From assembly GCF_000213655.1 (NCBI RefSeq), contig NC_015554.1, positions 2,666,001 through 2,730,000 on the forward strand: a DNA stretch of 64,000 nucleotides, in the 5' to 3' direction. The position numbers were made by a program, and so were the translations under genes. This DNA comes from Alteromonas naphthalenivorans. GTDB lineage: Bacteria; Pseudomonadota; Gammaproteobacteria; Enterobacterales; Alteromonadaceae. The notes beneath the pieces were generated by a model. The model was not told where the DNA came from, did not search any database, and was given only the letters and a program-made list of their open reading frames with translations. Below are positions 47,612 through 56,986 of the stretch, one piece after another. Numbering within the stretch: position 1 is the stretch's first letter; each line of letters opens with the position of its first letter.

Positions 47612-48232
47612 TCAAATAGCGGCTTTTAACGCTTCACGTATAAGCGATTCGCTTTCCATGCCTTCTTTATACACACTATCGATAAGTTTACTGGCCTGCG
47701 CAGGCTTATAGCCTAGTGCCACTAGCGCGCTCTGGGCATCTTCTCTCGTATCGTTTACTTCTACTAACGTATTGGTATTAAGTAAATCACCACTTGGCGG
47801 TGGAATAGCAATACTTTGCACTTTGCCAAACTTCGCTAACCTATCTTTTAACTCAACCACTAACCTTTCAGCGGTTTTCTTACCAATACCCGGTAAACTT
47901 ACTAGTGCCGAAACATCTGCATTTTGAACCGCTGACAAAAATTGGCCTGCGGACATACCCGATAATATGGTTAAGCCTAATTTAGGGCCCACACCGTTTG
48001 CTTTAATTAGCTCTCGGAATAATCCTCGCTCCATTTTATCGGCAAAACCAAATAATAATTGCGCGTCTTCTCGCACGACGAAATGGGTATAAACCACCAC
48101 TTCCTCACCTACCGCTGGTAATTGATAGAAGCTGGTCATTGGCATATGAATTTCATAACCTACCCCATTTGCATCTACCAATATTTCTGGGGGCTGCTTT
48201 TCGGCTAATGTACCGCGAATACGTCCAATCAT
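47612..48232 (-). CDS. ruvA: Holliday junction DNA helicase subunit RuvA
   Basis: 206 residues. The N-terminal OB fold starts [18 protein letters not shown]; the helix-hairpin-helix pair is seen as [18 protein letters not shown] and [20 protein letters not shown] (about 70-130); the C-terminal domain III (about 155-206) binds RuvB. It recognises four-way junctions. Downstream in the ruvC-ruvA-ruvB block. I did not find a clear LexA box upstream. Confidence 0.98.
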   Translation of the reverse strand: MIGRIRGTLAEKQPPEILVDANGVGYEIHMPMTSFYQLPAVGEEVVVYTHFVVREDAQLLFGFADKMERGLFRELIKANGVGPKLGLTILSGMSAGQFLSAVQNADVSALVSLPGIGKKTAERLVVELKDRLAKFGKVQSIAIPPPSGDLLNTNTLVEVNDTREDAQSALVALGYKPAQASKLIDSVYKEGMESESLIREALKAAI

Positions 48233-48361
48233 GACTGCTCTCTTACCTGATATTTTCCCAACTTAGGGAAATAAAACGAATAGGAAGGTTCTATTGTTTA
48301 CAAACAGTGTTTACAAAAAGTGATTACAAAAACCCATGCTTTTTATAGGCGAGCAAAGCAA

Positions 48362-48880
48362 TTAGCGTAAACGGCCTCGCACTGTTTTACGTGCTTGCCC
48401 TGCCATATTTATTAGGCTTTGCTCGGTATGGGCATGACATAGCGCCACAGCTAGAGCGTCAGCAGCATCAGCTTGCGGTGTACCGCTTAAACTCAATAAA
48501 TGCTTCACCATGTGCTGCACTTGGGTTTTATCTGCACTTCCCTTACCTACGACAGCCTGTTTAATTTGCCTTGCCGAATATTCTGCTACTGGCAGTTCAC
48601 CTTGAGTGGCTGCCACAATAGCGGCACCACGGGCTTGCCCTAACTTCAATGCAGAGTCGGGATTTTTTGCCATAAACACTTGCTCGATAGCAAATTGCGC
48701 AGGGTTGTACTGGCGAATAATATCGCTAATACCGGTATAAATATTGGCTAGTCTCGACGGCAAATCTGCCGTCCCTACGCGAATACAACCGCTCGCCACA
48801 TACACAAGTTTACCCTGCTTACGTTCAATAACACCGTAGCCTGTAACCCTAGAACCTGGATCTATACCCAGTATAACCAT
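48362..48880 (-). CDS. ruvC: Crossover junction endodeoxyribonuclease RuvC
   Basis: 172 residues from ATG 48880, whose A is shared with the nudB stop (TAATG). The first catalytic Asp is in [15 protein letters not shown] (D7 or so), then [21 protein letters not shown] with the second acidic residue, and [14 protein letters not shown] with the last two. It resolves Holliday junctions by paired nicks. A longer frame to 48934 overlaps nudB and is rejected. Confidence 0.98.
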   Translation of the reverse strand: MVILGIDPGSRVTGYGVIERKQGKLVYVASGCIRVGTADLPSRLANIYTGISDIIRQYNPAQFAIEQVFMAKNPDSALKLGQARGAAIVAATQGELPVAEYSARQIKQAVVGKGSADKTQVQHMVKHLLSLSGTPQADAADALAVALCHAHTEQSLINMAGQARKTVRGRLR

Positions 48881-49320
48881 TAAGGTACGTTTGGTACAAA
48901 CATTGATACCGCCTCTTTGTTTGAAGGCGACCAAAGTCGCGCTAATGCTTGTGCTTTATCTACCCACTCATACTGCAAATGTTCAGTAAGCACCAACGGT
49001 AAGGTACTGTCTACTTGAAGAGAAAAAACGTGTTCGGTGTTGAACCGGGTTCCGGGGGGATATCGATGCAACCAGCGGCTGCGAATTTCGTATTGGTTTT
49101 GTCTATTGTGGTTAAACATTTCTATAGACAATTGTTTGGCGTCAATCCCTGTTTCTTCCGCTACTTCTCGGTATGCGGTTTCAATAGGGAGTTCGCCATC
49201 TTCCATTGCGCCGGTAACCGACTGCCAAAATTCAGGGTCGTCATTGCGCTGTAGCAAAAGTACCTTATGGTGCTGATCGTACAACACCACAAGGACCGAC
49301 TCGGGCTTTTTATAAGCCAT
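48880..49320 (-). CDS. nudB: Dihydroneopterin triphosphate diphosphatase
   Basis: 146 residues with a complete Nudix box: [20 protein letters not shown] followed by TG (about residues 37-58). It hydrolyses dihydroneopterin triphosphate in folate synthesis and in E. coli lies between aspS and ruvC-linked genes, as here. Start 3 nt after the aspS stop and end overlapping ruvC indicate one operon. Confidence 0.93.
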   Translation of the reverse strand: MAYKKPESVLVVLYDQHHKVLLLQRNDDPEFWQSVTGAMEDGELPIETAYREVAEETGIDAKQLSIEMFNHNRQNQYEIRSRWLHRYPPGTRFNTEHVFSLQVDSTLPLVLTEHLQYEWVDKAQALARLWSPSNKEAVSMFVPNVP

Positions 49321-49323
49321 CGT

Positions 49324-51084
49324 TTACGACGGCTTTTTTACCGTTGCAATCGCCAACTCTTCCAACTGCTGTGGATTCGCTGGACTTGGCGCAGATGTTA
49401 ATGGGCAAGCCGCTGTCGTGGTCTTAGGGAATGCCATTACATCTCGAATAGAACTAGCACCTGTCATAAGCATAACAAGGCGATCTAAACCGAACGCTAG
49501 ACCTGCGTGAGGCGGCGCACCAAAGCGTAACGCATCAAGTAAGAAGCCAAATTTATTCTTCGCTTCTTCTTCTTCAATACCCAAAATCTCAAACACGGCA
49601 GATTGCATTTCTTCGTTGTGAATACGTACTGAACCACCACCAAGCTCGCAACCATTTAATACCATATCGTAGGCATCAGACAATGCGCCAACCGGGTTTG
49701 CTTTAAGCTCTTCTGCGGTTAAGCCGCGAAGTGCAGTAAACGGATGGTGTATAGCATGAAGCTGTCCATCGAATTCTTCAAACATAGGGAAGTCGACAAC
49801 CCACAACGGCTTCCACTCACCTTCTAAGAGTTCAAAGTCTTCACCTAGCTTAAGGCGAAGTGCGCCCATAGCTTCGGTAACTACTGTGTTAGTGTCGGCA
49901 CCGAATAACAAGATGTCGCCAGCTTGAGCGCCAGTGCGCTGCAAAATACCGTCGGTAATATCTTCGCTTAAGAACTTAAGAATAGGTGATTGTAAACCTT
50001 CTTGGCCAGGTGCCATTTCGTTCACTTTCATCCAGGCTAAGCCCTTCGCGCCATATATGCCAACAAACTTAGTGTACTCGTCAATTTGCTTACGAGACAT
50101 GCTCGCACCGCCAGGTACGCGAATAGCAGCAACACGACCTTTAGGATCGTTCGCAGGGCCACTGAATACTTTAAACTCAACAGTTTCAAGTAAGTCAGCA
50201 ATATCGGTAAGCTCTAGTGGATTACGTAAATCAGGCTTATCGCTACCAAAACGCTTCATTGCTTCGGCGTAGGTCATGCGTGGGAAGTCACCTAAATCTA
50301 CGTTCAACATAGTGCTGAATAAATCGCGGATCATGCTTTCGGTAATCGCCATTACGCCATCGGCATCTAGAAACGTAGTTTCGATATCGATTTGAGTAAA
50401 TTCTGGTTGGCGATCGGCACGTAAATCTTCGTCACGGAAGCATTTTACGATTTGATAGTATCGGTCCATGCCAGACATCATCAGCAATTGCTTAAACAAT
50501 TGTGGCGATTGCGGCAGTGCAAAGAACTCGCCTTTATGCGTACGGCTAGGTACTAAATAATCACGAGCACCTTCAGGTGTCGCTTTGGTCAATATAGGGG
50601 TTTCAATATCTAGAAAGCCTTCGCCTTCTAAGAAACGACGTACTGCCCCAGTTACCTTAGCGCGAAACTGCAAGCGCTGGCTCATAACAGGGCGACGTAA
50701 ATCAAGGTAGCGGTAGCGTAAACGCTGCTCTTCAGAGTTCTCTTGGTTCCAATCAAGTGGAAGCGCATCAGAACGATTGATGATTTCTAGGCCTGTGCCC
50801 AAAATTTCAATTTCGCCGGTACGCATATCTTTATTAATTTGACCTTCTGGGCGAGCACGAACTTTACCAGTAAGTTTCACGCAGAATTCACCGCGAAGTT
50901 TATTCGCTACGCTTAATACCTCTGGTAAATCAGGGTCGAATACCACTTGAACGATACCTTCGCGGTCTCGTAAGTCGATGAAGATAACGCCACCTAAATC
51001 ACGGCGTTTGTTTACCCAACCACATAGGGTGATTTCTTGCCCAATGTATGATGAATCGATGTTCCCACAGTAATCTGTGCGCAT
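49324..51084 (-). CDS. aspS: Aspartyl-tRNA synthetase
   Basis: 586 residues, bacterial type. The N-terminal OB anticodon-binding domain ([20 protein letters not shown]), class II motif 2 ([11 protein letters not shown]), the bacterial GAD insertion (about 280-420) and motif 3 ([15 protein letters not shown]) are all present. It charges tRNA-Asp. Head of the aspS-nudB-ruvC-ruvA-ruvB block. Confidence 0.98.
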   Translation of the reverse strand: MRTDYCGNIDSSYIGQEITLCGWVNKRRDLGGVIFIDLRDREGIVQVVFDPDLPEVLSVANKLRGEFCVKLTGKVRARPEGQINKDMRTGEIEILGTGLEIINRSDALPLDWNQENSEEQRLRYRYLDLRRPVMSQRLQFRAKVTGAVRRFLEGEGFLDIETPILTKATPEGARDYLVPSRTHKGEFFALPQSPQLFKQLLMMSGMDRYYQIVKCFRDEDLRADRQPEFTQIDIETTFLDADGVMAITESMIRDLFSTMLNVDLGDFPRMTYAEAMKRFGSDKPDLRNPLELTDIADLLETVEFKVFSGPANDPKGRVAAIRVPGGASMSRKQIDEYTKFVGIYGAKGLAWMKVNEMAPGQEGLQSPILKFLSEDITDGILQRTGAQAGDILLFGADTNTVVTEAMGALRLKLGEDFELLEGEWKPLWVVDFPMFEEFDGQLHAIHHPFTALRGLTAEELKANPVGALSDAYDMVLNGCELGGGSVRIHNEEMQSAVFEILGIEEEEAKNKFGFLLDALRFGAPPHAGLAFGLDRLVMLMTGASSIRDVMAFPKTTTAACPLTSAPSPANPQQLEELAIATVKKPS

Positions 51085-51246
51085 GGTCGTTGACCCCTGA
51101 TATTCTTATCTTGCGTTACACGATGGAAGGCAAACCCTTGAACCTGCTTGCCATTACTCTACAATGAGGCGATCGCGCCCCTTGCCATCATGCACTATGT
51201 GTTAAATTAAGGTCGCATAGTATAAACAAATGCGCAGTAAAGCCCA

Positions 51247-52194
51247 ATGACAAATACAAACAATCCTGCAGTAACTAAATTATCAACTTCTTCGGCGCTA
51301 CCCAAGGTATTTATTGGCTTGCCACAGTGGCAGCATAGTCATTGGCCTAAAACCTGGTTTGCTAATTACCCGAAAAGTGACAATCAACTGGTTCATTACG
51401 CTAATGAGTGTAATACGGTTGAGGGAAATACGACCTTTTATTCTCTCCCCCATTCTGATGCGGTAGCACGCTGGGAGCAATCGGTAGGAAGCGATTTTTC
51501 GTTTACCTTTAAATTTAACCAACAAATTACCCACGTTCATCAATTATTGCACTGTGAAGATGAAGTAAATGAGCAATTACAGACACTTGCGCCACTTAAG
51601 CACAAACTCGGTATAATGTTGCTGCAACTTCCTGCAAGCTTTGGCCCTGAAAAACTAGAAAGGCTGGCTGCGTTTTTACACCATTTACCACGCCACATTA
51701 CCGTTGCGGTTGAAGTCAGGCATTTGGCTTTTTTCGGTAAGGGCGATGAAGAAAAGCAATTGAATCAACTGTTAATTGAGCAAAACGTTAATCGTATTAT
51801 TATGGATACTCGCGCCTTGTTTACCGGCCCTGTTTCAAGGCTAGATACAGGGGCTAATACAAGGGCTAGCAACAGTGCGCTATTAAGTGAGGTACGACAT
51901 AAAAAACCTAAAGTGCCGGTGAATGTGATTGCCACCGCGAATAACCCTGTCGTTCGTTTTGTAGGAAATGATACAGACGAAGATAATATTGCGTGCTTAA
52001 CGCCTTGGGTAAATAAAATTCATCAATGGCGGCTAGAAGGAAAAAGCCCGTATTTCTTTTGTCATCGACCCGATAACAAAGATGCCCCGTGGTTGGCGCA
52101 GCAGTTTATTGATTTGTACAACCAAAAGCATGGTGATACGGCAATTCCTAACCTTGCCATTAAACAACAGCCGAGCCAAAACGCCTTGTTTTAG
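51247..52194 (+). CDS. DUF72 domain-containing protein
   Basis: 315 residues. The TIM-barrel-like DUF72 (YecE) fold is seen as VFIGLPQWQHSHW, ECNTVEGNTTFYSLPHSDAV and FSFTFKFNQQITH (about residues 21-105), then VAVEVRHLAFF and a C-terminal YFFCHRPDNKDAPWLAQQF. The family is widespread with unknown biochemical role. It lies next to and divergent from aspS, as yecE does in E. coli. Confidence 0.9.
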   Translation: MTNTNNPAVTKLSTSSALPKVFIGLPQWQHSHWPKTWFANYPKSDNQLVHYANECNTVEGNTTFYSLPHSDAVARWEQSVGSDFSFTFKFNQQITHVHQLLHCEDEVNEQLQTLAPLKHKLGIMLLQLPASFGPEKLERLAAFLHHLPRHITVAVEVRHLAFFGKGDEEKQLNQLLIEQNVNRIIMDTRALFTGPVSRLDTGANTRASNSALLSEVRHKKPKVPVNVIATANNPVVRFVGNDTDEDNIACLTPWVNKIHQWRLEGKSPYFFCHRPDNKDAPWLAQQFIDLYNQKHGDTAIPNLAIKQQPSQNALF

Positions 52195-52370
52195 CATGCA
52201 TTCTGATGCACATAAATTTCTTTAAAAATGCTGCTGTTTTACCTCTTTAAAATAGCAAAGCCGTGCACTATAAATTAAGAATATTAACTAGTGCTTATTC
52301 TTACCTTACTATAAGATGAAAGTTATTGAGACAGTCTCAATAGTAACTTTTTATTTAAGTGAAATAATTA

Positions 52371-52859
52371 ATGGAATCATCAACGCTTGATCGCGAAACC
52401 TTGCGATTAAAAGCCCTAGAAAATTTAAATATTCTAGACACCAAACCCGACGCACAGCTAGATGCCGTTACCAAAGCAACCCAAGAATATTTTAAATGCA
52501 AAATTTGTTTGGTGAGCTTAATTGCCGAAGACAGACAATGGTTTAAGTCTCGCCAGTGTTTAGATGTGTCAGAAACACCGCGCAATATTTCATTTTGCAC
52601 TTACGCGATAGCGGAAGAAGAATATTTGATTGTGACCGACGCAACAAAAGACAGCCGTTTTGCAGGCGGTCCCTTGGTTAAAGGTGAGCCTTACATTCGC
52701 TCTTATGCAGGCGCTATTCTTCGTTCAACCGATGGGTACGAGCTTGGCACCTTATGTGTAATTCATGATGAACCGAGAGAGTTTTCTGCTGAAGAAATTC
52801 TTATGTTAAAAGAGATGGCCAAGAAAGCGGAAACCATCATTAATGAGAATCAATGGTAG
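52371..52859 (+). CDS. GAF domain protein
   Basis: 162 residues consisting of one GAF domain: ALENLNILDTKPDAQLDAVT at the start, then ISLIAEDRQWFKSR-type and FCTYAIAEEEYLIVTDAT patterns (about residues 45-95) and GYELGTLCVIHDEPREFS near 125-140. It lacks an output domain, so it may sense a small molecule and act by protein contact. Ligand unknown. It is followed by a bidirectional terminator. Confidence 0.88.
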   Translation: MESSTLDRETLRLKALENLNILDTKPDAQLDAVTKATQEYFKCKICLVSLIAEDRQWFKSRQCLDVSETPRNISFCTYAIAEEEYLIVTDATKDSRFAGGPLVKGEPYIRSYAGAILRSTDGYELGTLCVIHDEPREFSAEEILMLKEMAKKAETIINENQW

Positions 52860-52905
52860 ATTAACCATCGCTGACAAGGCTATTGAAGCCTACGTTTCTA
52901 AATAA

Positions 52906-52934
52906 AAAAGCTGCCACATTGGGTGGCAGCTTTT
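52906..52934. terminator. Bidirectional intrinsic terminator
   Basis: AAAAGCTGCCAC pairs with the mirrored GTGGCAGCTTTT at 52923-52934. It lies between the convergent GAF and glrR genes. Confidence 0.92.
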
Positions 52935-52973
52935 ACGCTTTACGCTTCAAAGATACTTCCAGTGCAGATCGTA

Positions 52974-54314
52974 CTAGCGAAAGTCTCCTGCATCTAAGTC
53001 ATGCTTCTTCATTAACTTATGCATATCGGTTCGGTTACGACCGGCTAGCTCAGCTGCACGGGTCACGTTTCCATCCGTCATTTTCAAAAGCTTGTTCAAG
53101 TACTGTTGTTCGAAGGCATCGCGGGCTTCGGTCAGCGTTGGCCAACTTTGCTTAGTGGCTGATAGTGCTTGCTCTACAAGATGCAGAGGCACTACTGGAG
53201 TTTGTGTTAACGCAACACATTGCTCTACCACGTTCACCAATTGACGCACGTTTCCTGGCCAAGATGATTTCACTAACAACTGCATTGCATCGTCTGAAAA
53301 CTGGCTCACGTTCACACCATGACGCTGGGCACTTTGCTGTAACAATGAACGAGCGAGTAATGGAATATCTTCGCTACGCGCTTTCAACGATGGAAGCTTT
53401 AAGTTCACCACATTTAGACGGTAATATAAGTCTTCTCTGAAAGTGCCCTCTTCCATTTCTTTGAGCAAATCTTTGTGCGTTGCCGAGATAATACGAACAT
53501 CGATATCTACATGCTTACTGCTGCCTACAGGCCTAATTTGACGCTCTTGTAATGCACGTAATAGTTTAACTTGTAGTGTCATTGGCATATCGCCAATTTC
53601 ATCTAAAAATAAAGTACCGCCATCGGCTTCTCGAAACAAACCTGGGTGAGCAGCTACCGCACCAGTAAAAGCACCCTTAGCGTGTCCGAATAACTCTGAT
53701 TCAAGTAAGTTTTCTGGCAGTGCGCCACAGTTAATGGCAACAAACGGCTTGTCGCGTCGATCGCTTGCCTGATGCATGGCATTGGCAAGTAATTCTTTAC
53801 CTGTACCACTTGCTCCGCTAATGAGTACACTGACTTCTCGTTGTGCAATCCGGTACGCTTGATCAAGTACATTAAGCATATCTTGAGAGCGGGTAACAAT
53901 ACTTTTCGCCCATTCACCGGGCTGAGCCGCTTGTGACTGACTTAATGCTTTTTGTAACAAGGTACGCAGTTCATCATGATCAACAGGCTTTGGAAGAAAA
54001 CCAAATACGCCACGCTGAGTAGCCGCAACCGCGTCCGAAATAGTACCGTGGGCGGTCATTAAAATAACGGGAATATCTTTTCGAATGCCCATGATTTCTT
54101 CAAATAAACTTAATCCGTCAAGGCCAGGCATGCGCAAATCACTGAGTACCACGTCAAAAGCATCATTTTGAAGCTTTCTTAACGCCGCATTACCATCTTC
54201 AACCGCAGTAACTTGATAACCTTCACCTTCTAAACGAATGGTTAAAAGGCGAAGTAAACTTTTATCATCATCAACCAACAATAAATGGGGTTTGTTCTTG
54301 CTACTTTCACTCAT
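52974..54314 (-). CDS. glrR: Sigma-54-dependent response regulator GlrR (QseF)
   Basis: 446 residues. Receiver with the acceptor Asp in VVLSDLRMPGLDGL (about D57), AAA+ domain with Walker A GASGTGKE (about 166) and the sigma-54 contact loop GAFTGA, and a Fis-type HTH at the end (NVTRAAELAGRNRTDMHKLM). In E. coli GlrR activates glmY from a sigma-54 promoter with QseG and GlrK. The order glrK-qseG-glrR is as here. Confidence 0.95.
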   Translation of the reverse strand: MSESSKNKPHLLLVDDDKSLLRLLTIRLEGEGYQVTAVEDGNAALRKLQNDAFDVVLSDLRMPGLDGLSLFEEIMGIRKDIPVILMTAHGTISDAVAATQRGVFGFLPKPVDHDELRTLLQKALSQSQAAQPGEWAKSIVTRSQDMLNVLDQAYRIAQREVSVLISGASGTGKELLANAMHQASDRRDKPFVAINCGALPENLLESELFGHAKGAFTGAVAAHPGLFREADGGTLFLDEIGDMPMTLQVKLLRALQERQIRPVGSSKHVDIDVRIISATHKDLLKEMEEGTFREDLYYRLNVVNLKLPSLKARSEDIPLLARSLLQQSAQRHGVNVSQFSDDAMQLLVKSSWPGNVRQLVNVVEQCVALTQTPVVPLHLVEQALSATKQSWPTLTEARDAFEQQYLNKLLKMTDGNVTRAAELAGRNRTDMHKLMKKHDLDAGDFR

Positions 54315-54316
54315 TG

Positions 54317-54901
54317 TTAGTTGTTCCTGTTTTTATCCATAAGTGTTGCTTCAATTTGGAGTAGTTCTTCTAGTTTTTTCTGCTGAGCTTTAAGCTCAGC
54401 ATACAGCTTTTGTAATTCTTGACCTCGAAGGGTGTTTTCTTTGCTTAATACACTCAACGCAGACTCAAGTTCCATTAATTGTTTGTTTGGGTTACTTACC
54501 ACAACGTCAATAACCAACGCGGCAGCGTCGGTAAATTCAGGCATTAAATCATCTATAGAAAGTTGGGCTCGTAGCCTGTCTTGATACGGGGTATCGCTGG
54601 ATAAGGATAAAAGGTAAGCGTGAATTTTGTCTTTTTTCGATTGACCAAGCGCTGTCAATTGCGCTTTGCGTTCAATCCAAGGCGTAGCATCAGCTTCAAG
54701 CCAAACTTCTAACCAGTAAGCCATGTCGCAATTGTAATCAAAATTTTCAGGTTCTGAAGTGAACAGGCAAATATCGTCATCTACAGCCACTTCAACGATC
54801 TGGGGTGGAGTAACTTCAATTTTCTGTTCGATTGGCTGCTTAGACAACACACTGCAACCCGACATCATCGTCAGGGCCAGTATCATACAACTTATTCTCA
54901 T
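54317..54901 (-). CDS. QseG-like outer-membrane lipoprotein
   Basis: 194 residues. Lipobox MMSGC near residues 12-16. The mature part has CLFTSEPENFDYNCDMAYWL with two cysteines, then mostly helix with a C-terminal coiled coil (about 148-185). Position between glrK and glrR, and the length, fit QseG (YfhG), which activates the GlrK sensor. Sequence is divergent from E. coli QseG, so no symbol is given. Its stop is 2 nt before glrR. Confidence 0.8.
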   Translation of the reverse strand: MRISCMILALTMMSGCSVLSKQPIEQKIEVTPPQIVEVAVDDDICLFTSEPENFDYNCDMAYWLEVWLEADATPWIERKAQLTALGQSKKDKIHAYLLSLSSDTPYQDRLRAQLSIDDLMPEFTDAAALVIDVVVSNPNKQLMELESALSVLSKENTLRGQELQKLYAELKAQQKKLEELLQIEATLMDKNRNN

Positions 54902-54902
54902 T

Positions 54903-56330
54903 TTATTTTTCCTGTTGAGGAATCGTCACCCTAAAGCACACATCAGCATAATCAACATCGACAACTTGCACGTCGCCATGCATCAGTCGCGCACAATCCG
55001 CAACAATCGATAAACCTAATCCTGTGCCTATAACGTTGTCATTTCTCGGCTCTGCGCCACGGGTGAAAGGTTCAAACAGTGTTGCAACCGACTCTTTGGC
55101 AATCCGCTTGCCCCGATTTGCAACGTCCAATATAGCAAAGTTATTATCTAAATATATATGTACATTGATGGGTCGCCCTACAGCACCATGAGCTACTGCG
55201 TTAGACACCAAATTGTCGAGTATTCGTCGGAATAACTCTTCGTCAGCCCAAATATGACTGCTTTCTACCGATACCGTCACTTCGCGTTCTTGTAACGCCA
55301 GTGCGTAATCACCCAAGCATGCATCAACCAACTTCTTCGCATCAGTTTTAACAATGTCGGGCTGAGCTTGCTGTAATAACAAATTATAATCGAGTAATTT
55401 TTCGATTAGGGTGTTCAATCTTTGCGTACTTGCGCTAAGAAGCGACAATATTTCACGTTGAGGATCATTTAAATCGCCCACAACATTTTCCGATAATAAA
55501 CTACATCCTTCTTTAATGCTGGCTAACGGTGTTTTCAACTCGTGAGCAGCATGCCGCAACAATGCTGTGCGTATATGTTCCAATTGACCAAGGCGATCGT
55601 ACAGCCAATGCAGATCTTTCTCCACATCTATTAACTCTCGCGGAGCTTGGCGAGACAAAGGGGGAAGATCACCTTGTTGATGAGCCACTATGCGTATTAT
55701 TTGCTTTAGTTTATTGACTGGATTAACAATCAGTTGGCTTCCTAATAGGATAAGCAGCAAAGAAACACTTACCAACATCGCCGTAGACCACGCCTGCTTT
55801 GCTTGCATCGCGTTTAAGTCATCTTGCTGCACTTTGACCCGTTCGGAAATAGCAAGTTCCACGTCGCCTCGAAGTTGTGAAACACTGCGTGAGACGTTAG
55901 CTAGATACGCATTAAGTAGGAGTTGATCTTCAATTATGCGGTAATCAGAAAGGTCGCCTAATTGTTCTGACAACCTCTCGCAGGTTCTCTGAACAGATAA
56001 GGCTTGGCAAAGATTATCAGCAGCCACGGCAAATTGATCGAGTGCATTATCGGATAAGGTGGCAACTTTTTCGGTGCGAATAACGGCGTATTGGCGAATA
56101 CTTCGCTCTAAATCAACAACAGCACCATCCAGGCGCTGCATATCGCCCACAACATCAACCACATACCGGGTTTCCAGCGTGGTCATTTGCCCCACTTTAG
56201 CTAAGTCACTTTGACTTTGCCACAACAGCGCAATTAATGGGATTAACGCCAGCACGAAGCTACCTAGCGTTAGTTGACGTAATGAGCCTAGCTGAACCAG
56301 CCGTTCACCAAATGAAAATTTCTCAATCAG
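54903..56330 (-). CDS. glrK: Sensor histidine kinase GlrK (QseE), non-canonical start
   Basis: 475 residues if read from CTG 56330. Helix 1 (about residues 21-41), a periplasmic helical domain, helix 2 (about 185-205), HAMP-like linker, HisKA with phospho-His in HAAHELKTPLASI, and an ATPase domain (DNLVSNAVAHG, GTGLGLSIV). The frame is open from a TGA at 56345-56343 and has no ATG, GTG or TTG before GTG 56255, which would cut into helix 1. AAGGA sits 8 nt before CTG 56330 and 11 nt before ATT 56327, and the extra residues (SLRQLTLGSFVLALIPL) match the start of E. coli QseE (SLRQLVMLAF). So a rare CTG or ATT start is likely. Confidence 0.88.
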   Translation of the reverse strand: MIEKFSFGERLVQLGSLRQLTLGSFVLALIPLIALLWQSQSDLAKVGQMTTLETRYVVDVVGDMQRLDGAVVDLERSIRQYAVIRTEKVATLSDNALDQFAVAADNLCQALSVQRTCERLSEQLGDLSDYRIIEDQLLLNAYLANVSRSVSQLRGDVELAISERVKVQQDDLNAMQAKQAWSTAMLVSVSLLLILLGSQLIVNPVNKLKQIIRIVAHQQGDLPPLSRQAPRELIDVEKDLHWLYDRLGQLEHIRTALLRHAAHELKTPLASIKEGCSLLSENVVGDLNDPQREILSLLSASTQRLNTLIEKLLDYNLLLQQAQPDIVKTDAKKLVDACLGDYALALQEREVTVSVESSHIWADEELFRRILDNLVSNAVAHGAVGRPINVHIYLDNNFAILDVANRGKRIAKESVATLFEPFTRGAEPRNDNVIGTGLGLSIVADCARLMHGDVQVVDVDYADVCFRVTIPQQEK

Positions 56331-56403
56331 AGTGGTATTCCTTCAAACAAGTACCGGCAGGCGCATCTGCTAGGCTTTTATTTATTTTGCTCGCTGACCG
56401 CCG

Positions 56404-56685
56404 CTATTTACTAACGGCAGATTTTGCATTTCCCGGTGTCAGTTTACTTTTTGCTAATTCGTCTTCGGTTAATTTGCCATCTTCATTGTCGTCAATTAAC
56501 CCAAAATTACGCAATAGTTCGGTGTGACGAACCGCTTCTTTTAGTGATATCAAACCGTCTTTATTAGTATCTAGCTGCTGCATCAACGTTTTCGCAGGTG
56601 AAGCGTGCGCTTCAACTACCGATATAGCTTGTATCGCCGCGATAGTCATTAAAATCAGAAAAACCTTCTCTAGTCGTTTCATCAT
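56404..56685 (-). CDS. EF-hand domain periplasmic protein
   Basis: 93 residues. A signal peptide (to about EAHA, residue 28) precedes two EF-hand calcium loops, DTNKDGLISLKE (about 39-50) and DDNEDGKLTEDE (about 65-76), with the Asp/Asn and Glu ligands in place. GGAGG lies before two in-frame ATGs (56685 and 56682). It likely binds calcium in the periplasm; the role is unknown. It may be in an operon with glrK, being 73 nt upstream. Confidence 0.85.
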   Translation of the reverse strand: MMKRLEKVFLILMTIAAIQAISVVEAHASPAKTLMQQLDTNKDGLISLKEAVRHTELLRNFGLIDDNEDGKLTEDELAKSKLTPGNAKSAVSK

Positions 56686-56986
56686 GAATCCTCCGCATTA
56701 CTGCTTGTTTATAAATCCCTTAAACTAACTTCGATAACTCTGTTAACTCTGATTGAATAAGCTAAAATTGAGCCAAAAATACAAATAAACTATATATCAT
56801 ACACTTACAAATTATAAACCGACTTGCCTCCTATTCGATGTCTCTAGAAACAGACACAGTTACACGAACTCCTGTAAATGTATCCAACAACCTAATAAAG
56901 CGTCAAATAGGCTGCAAAAACAGTTCGTTAGAACAGTCTATTTAACTTCCCTTAAAAAAAGCAATGCATGGGCTTTGAATGCCTAC
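56686..56986. other. Intergenic region
   Basis: 301 bases, AT-rich, between the EF-hand gene and the GGDEF-EAL gene on the same strand. It likely holds the EF-hand gene promoter. No terminator with a T run and no gene were identified. Confidence 0.5.

Noticed and set aside
48233..48361. LexA (SOS) box upstream of ruvA
   Set aside because: CTATTGTTTACAAACAG at 48291-48307 resembles one but lacks the CTG-N10-CAG spacing and is not close to consensus.
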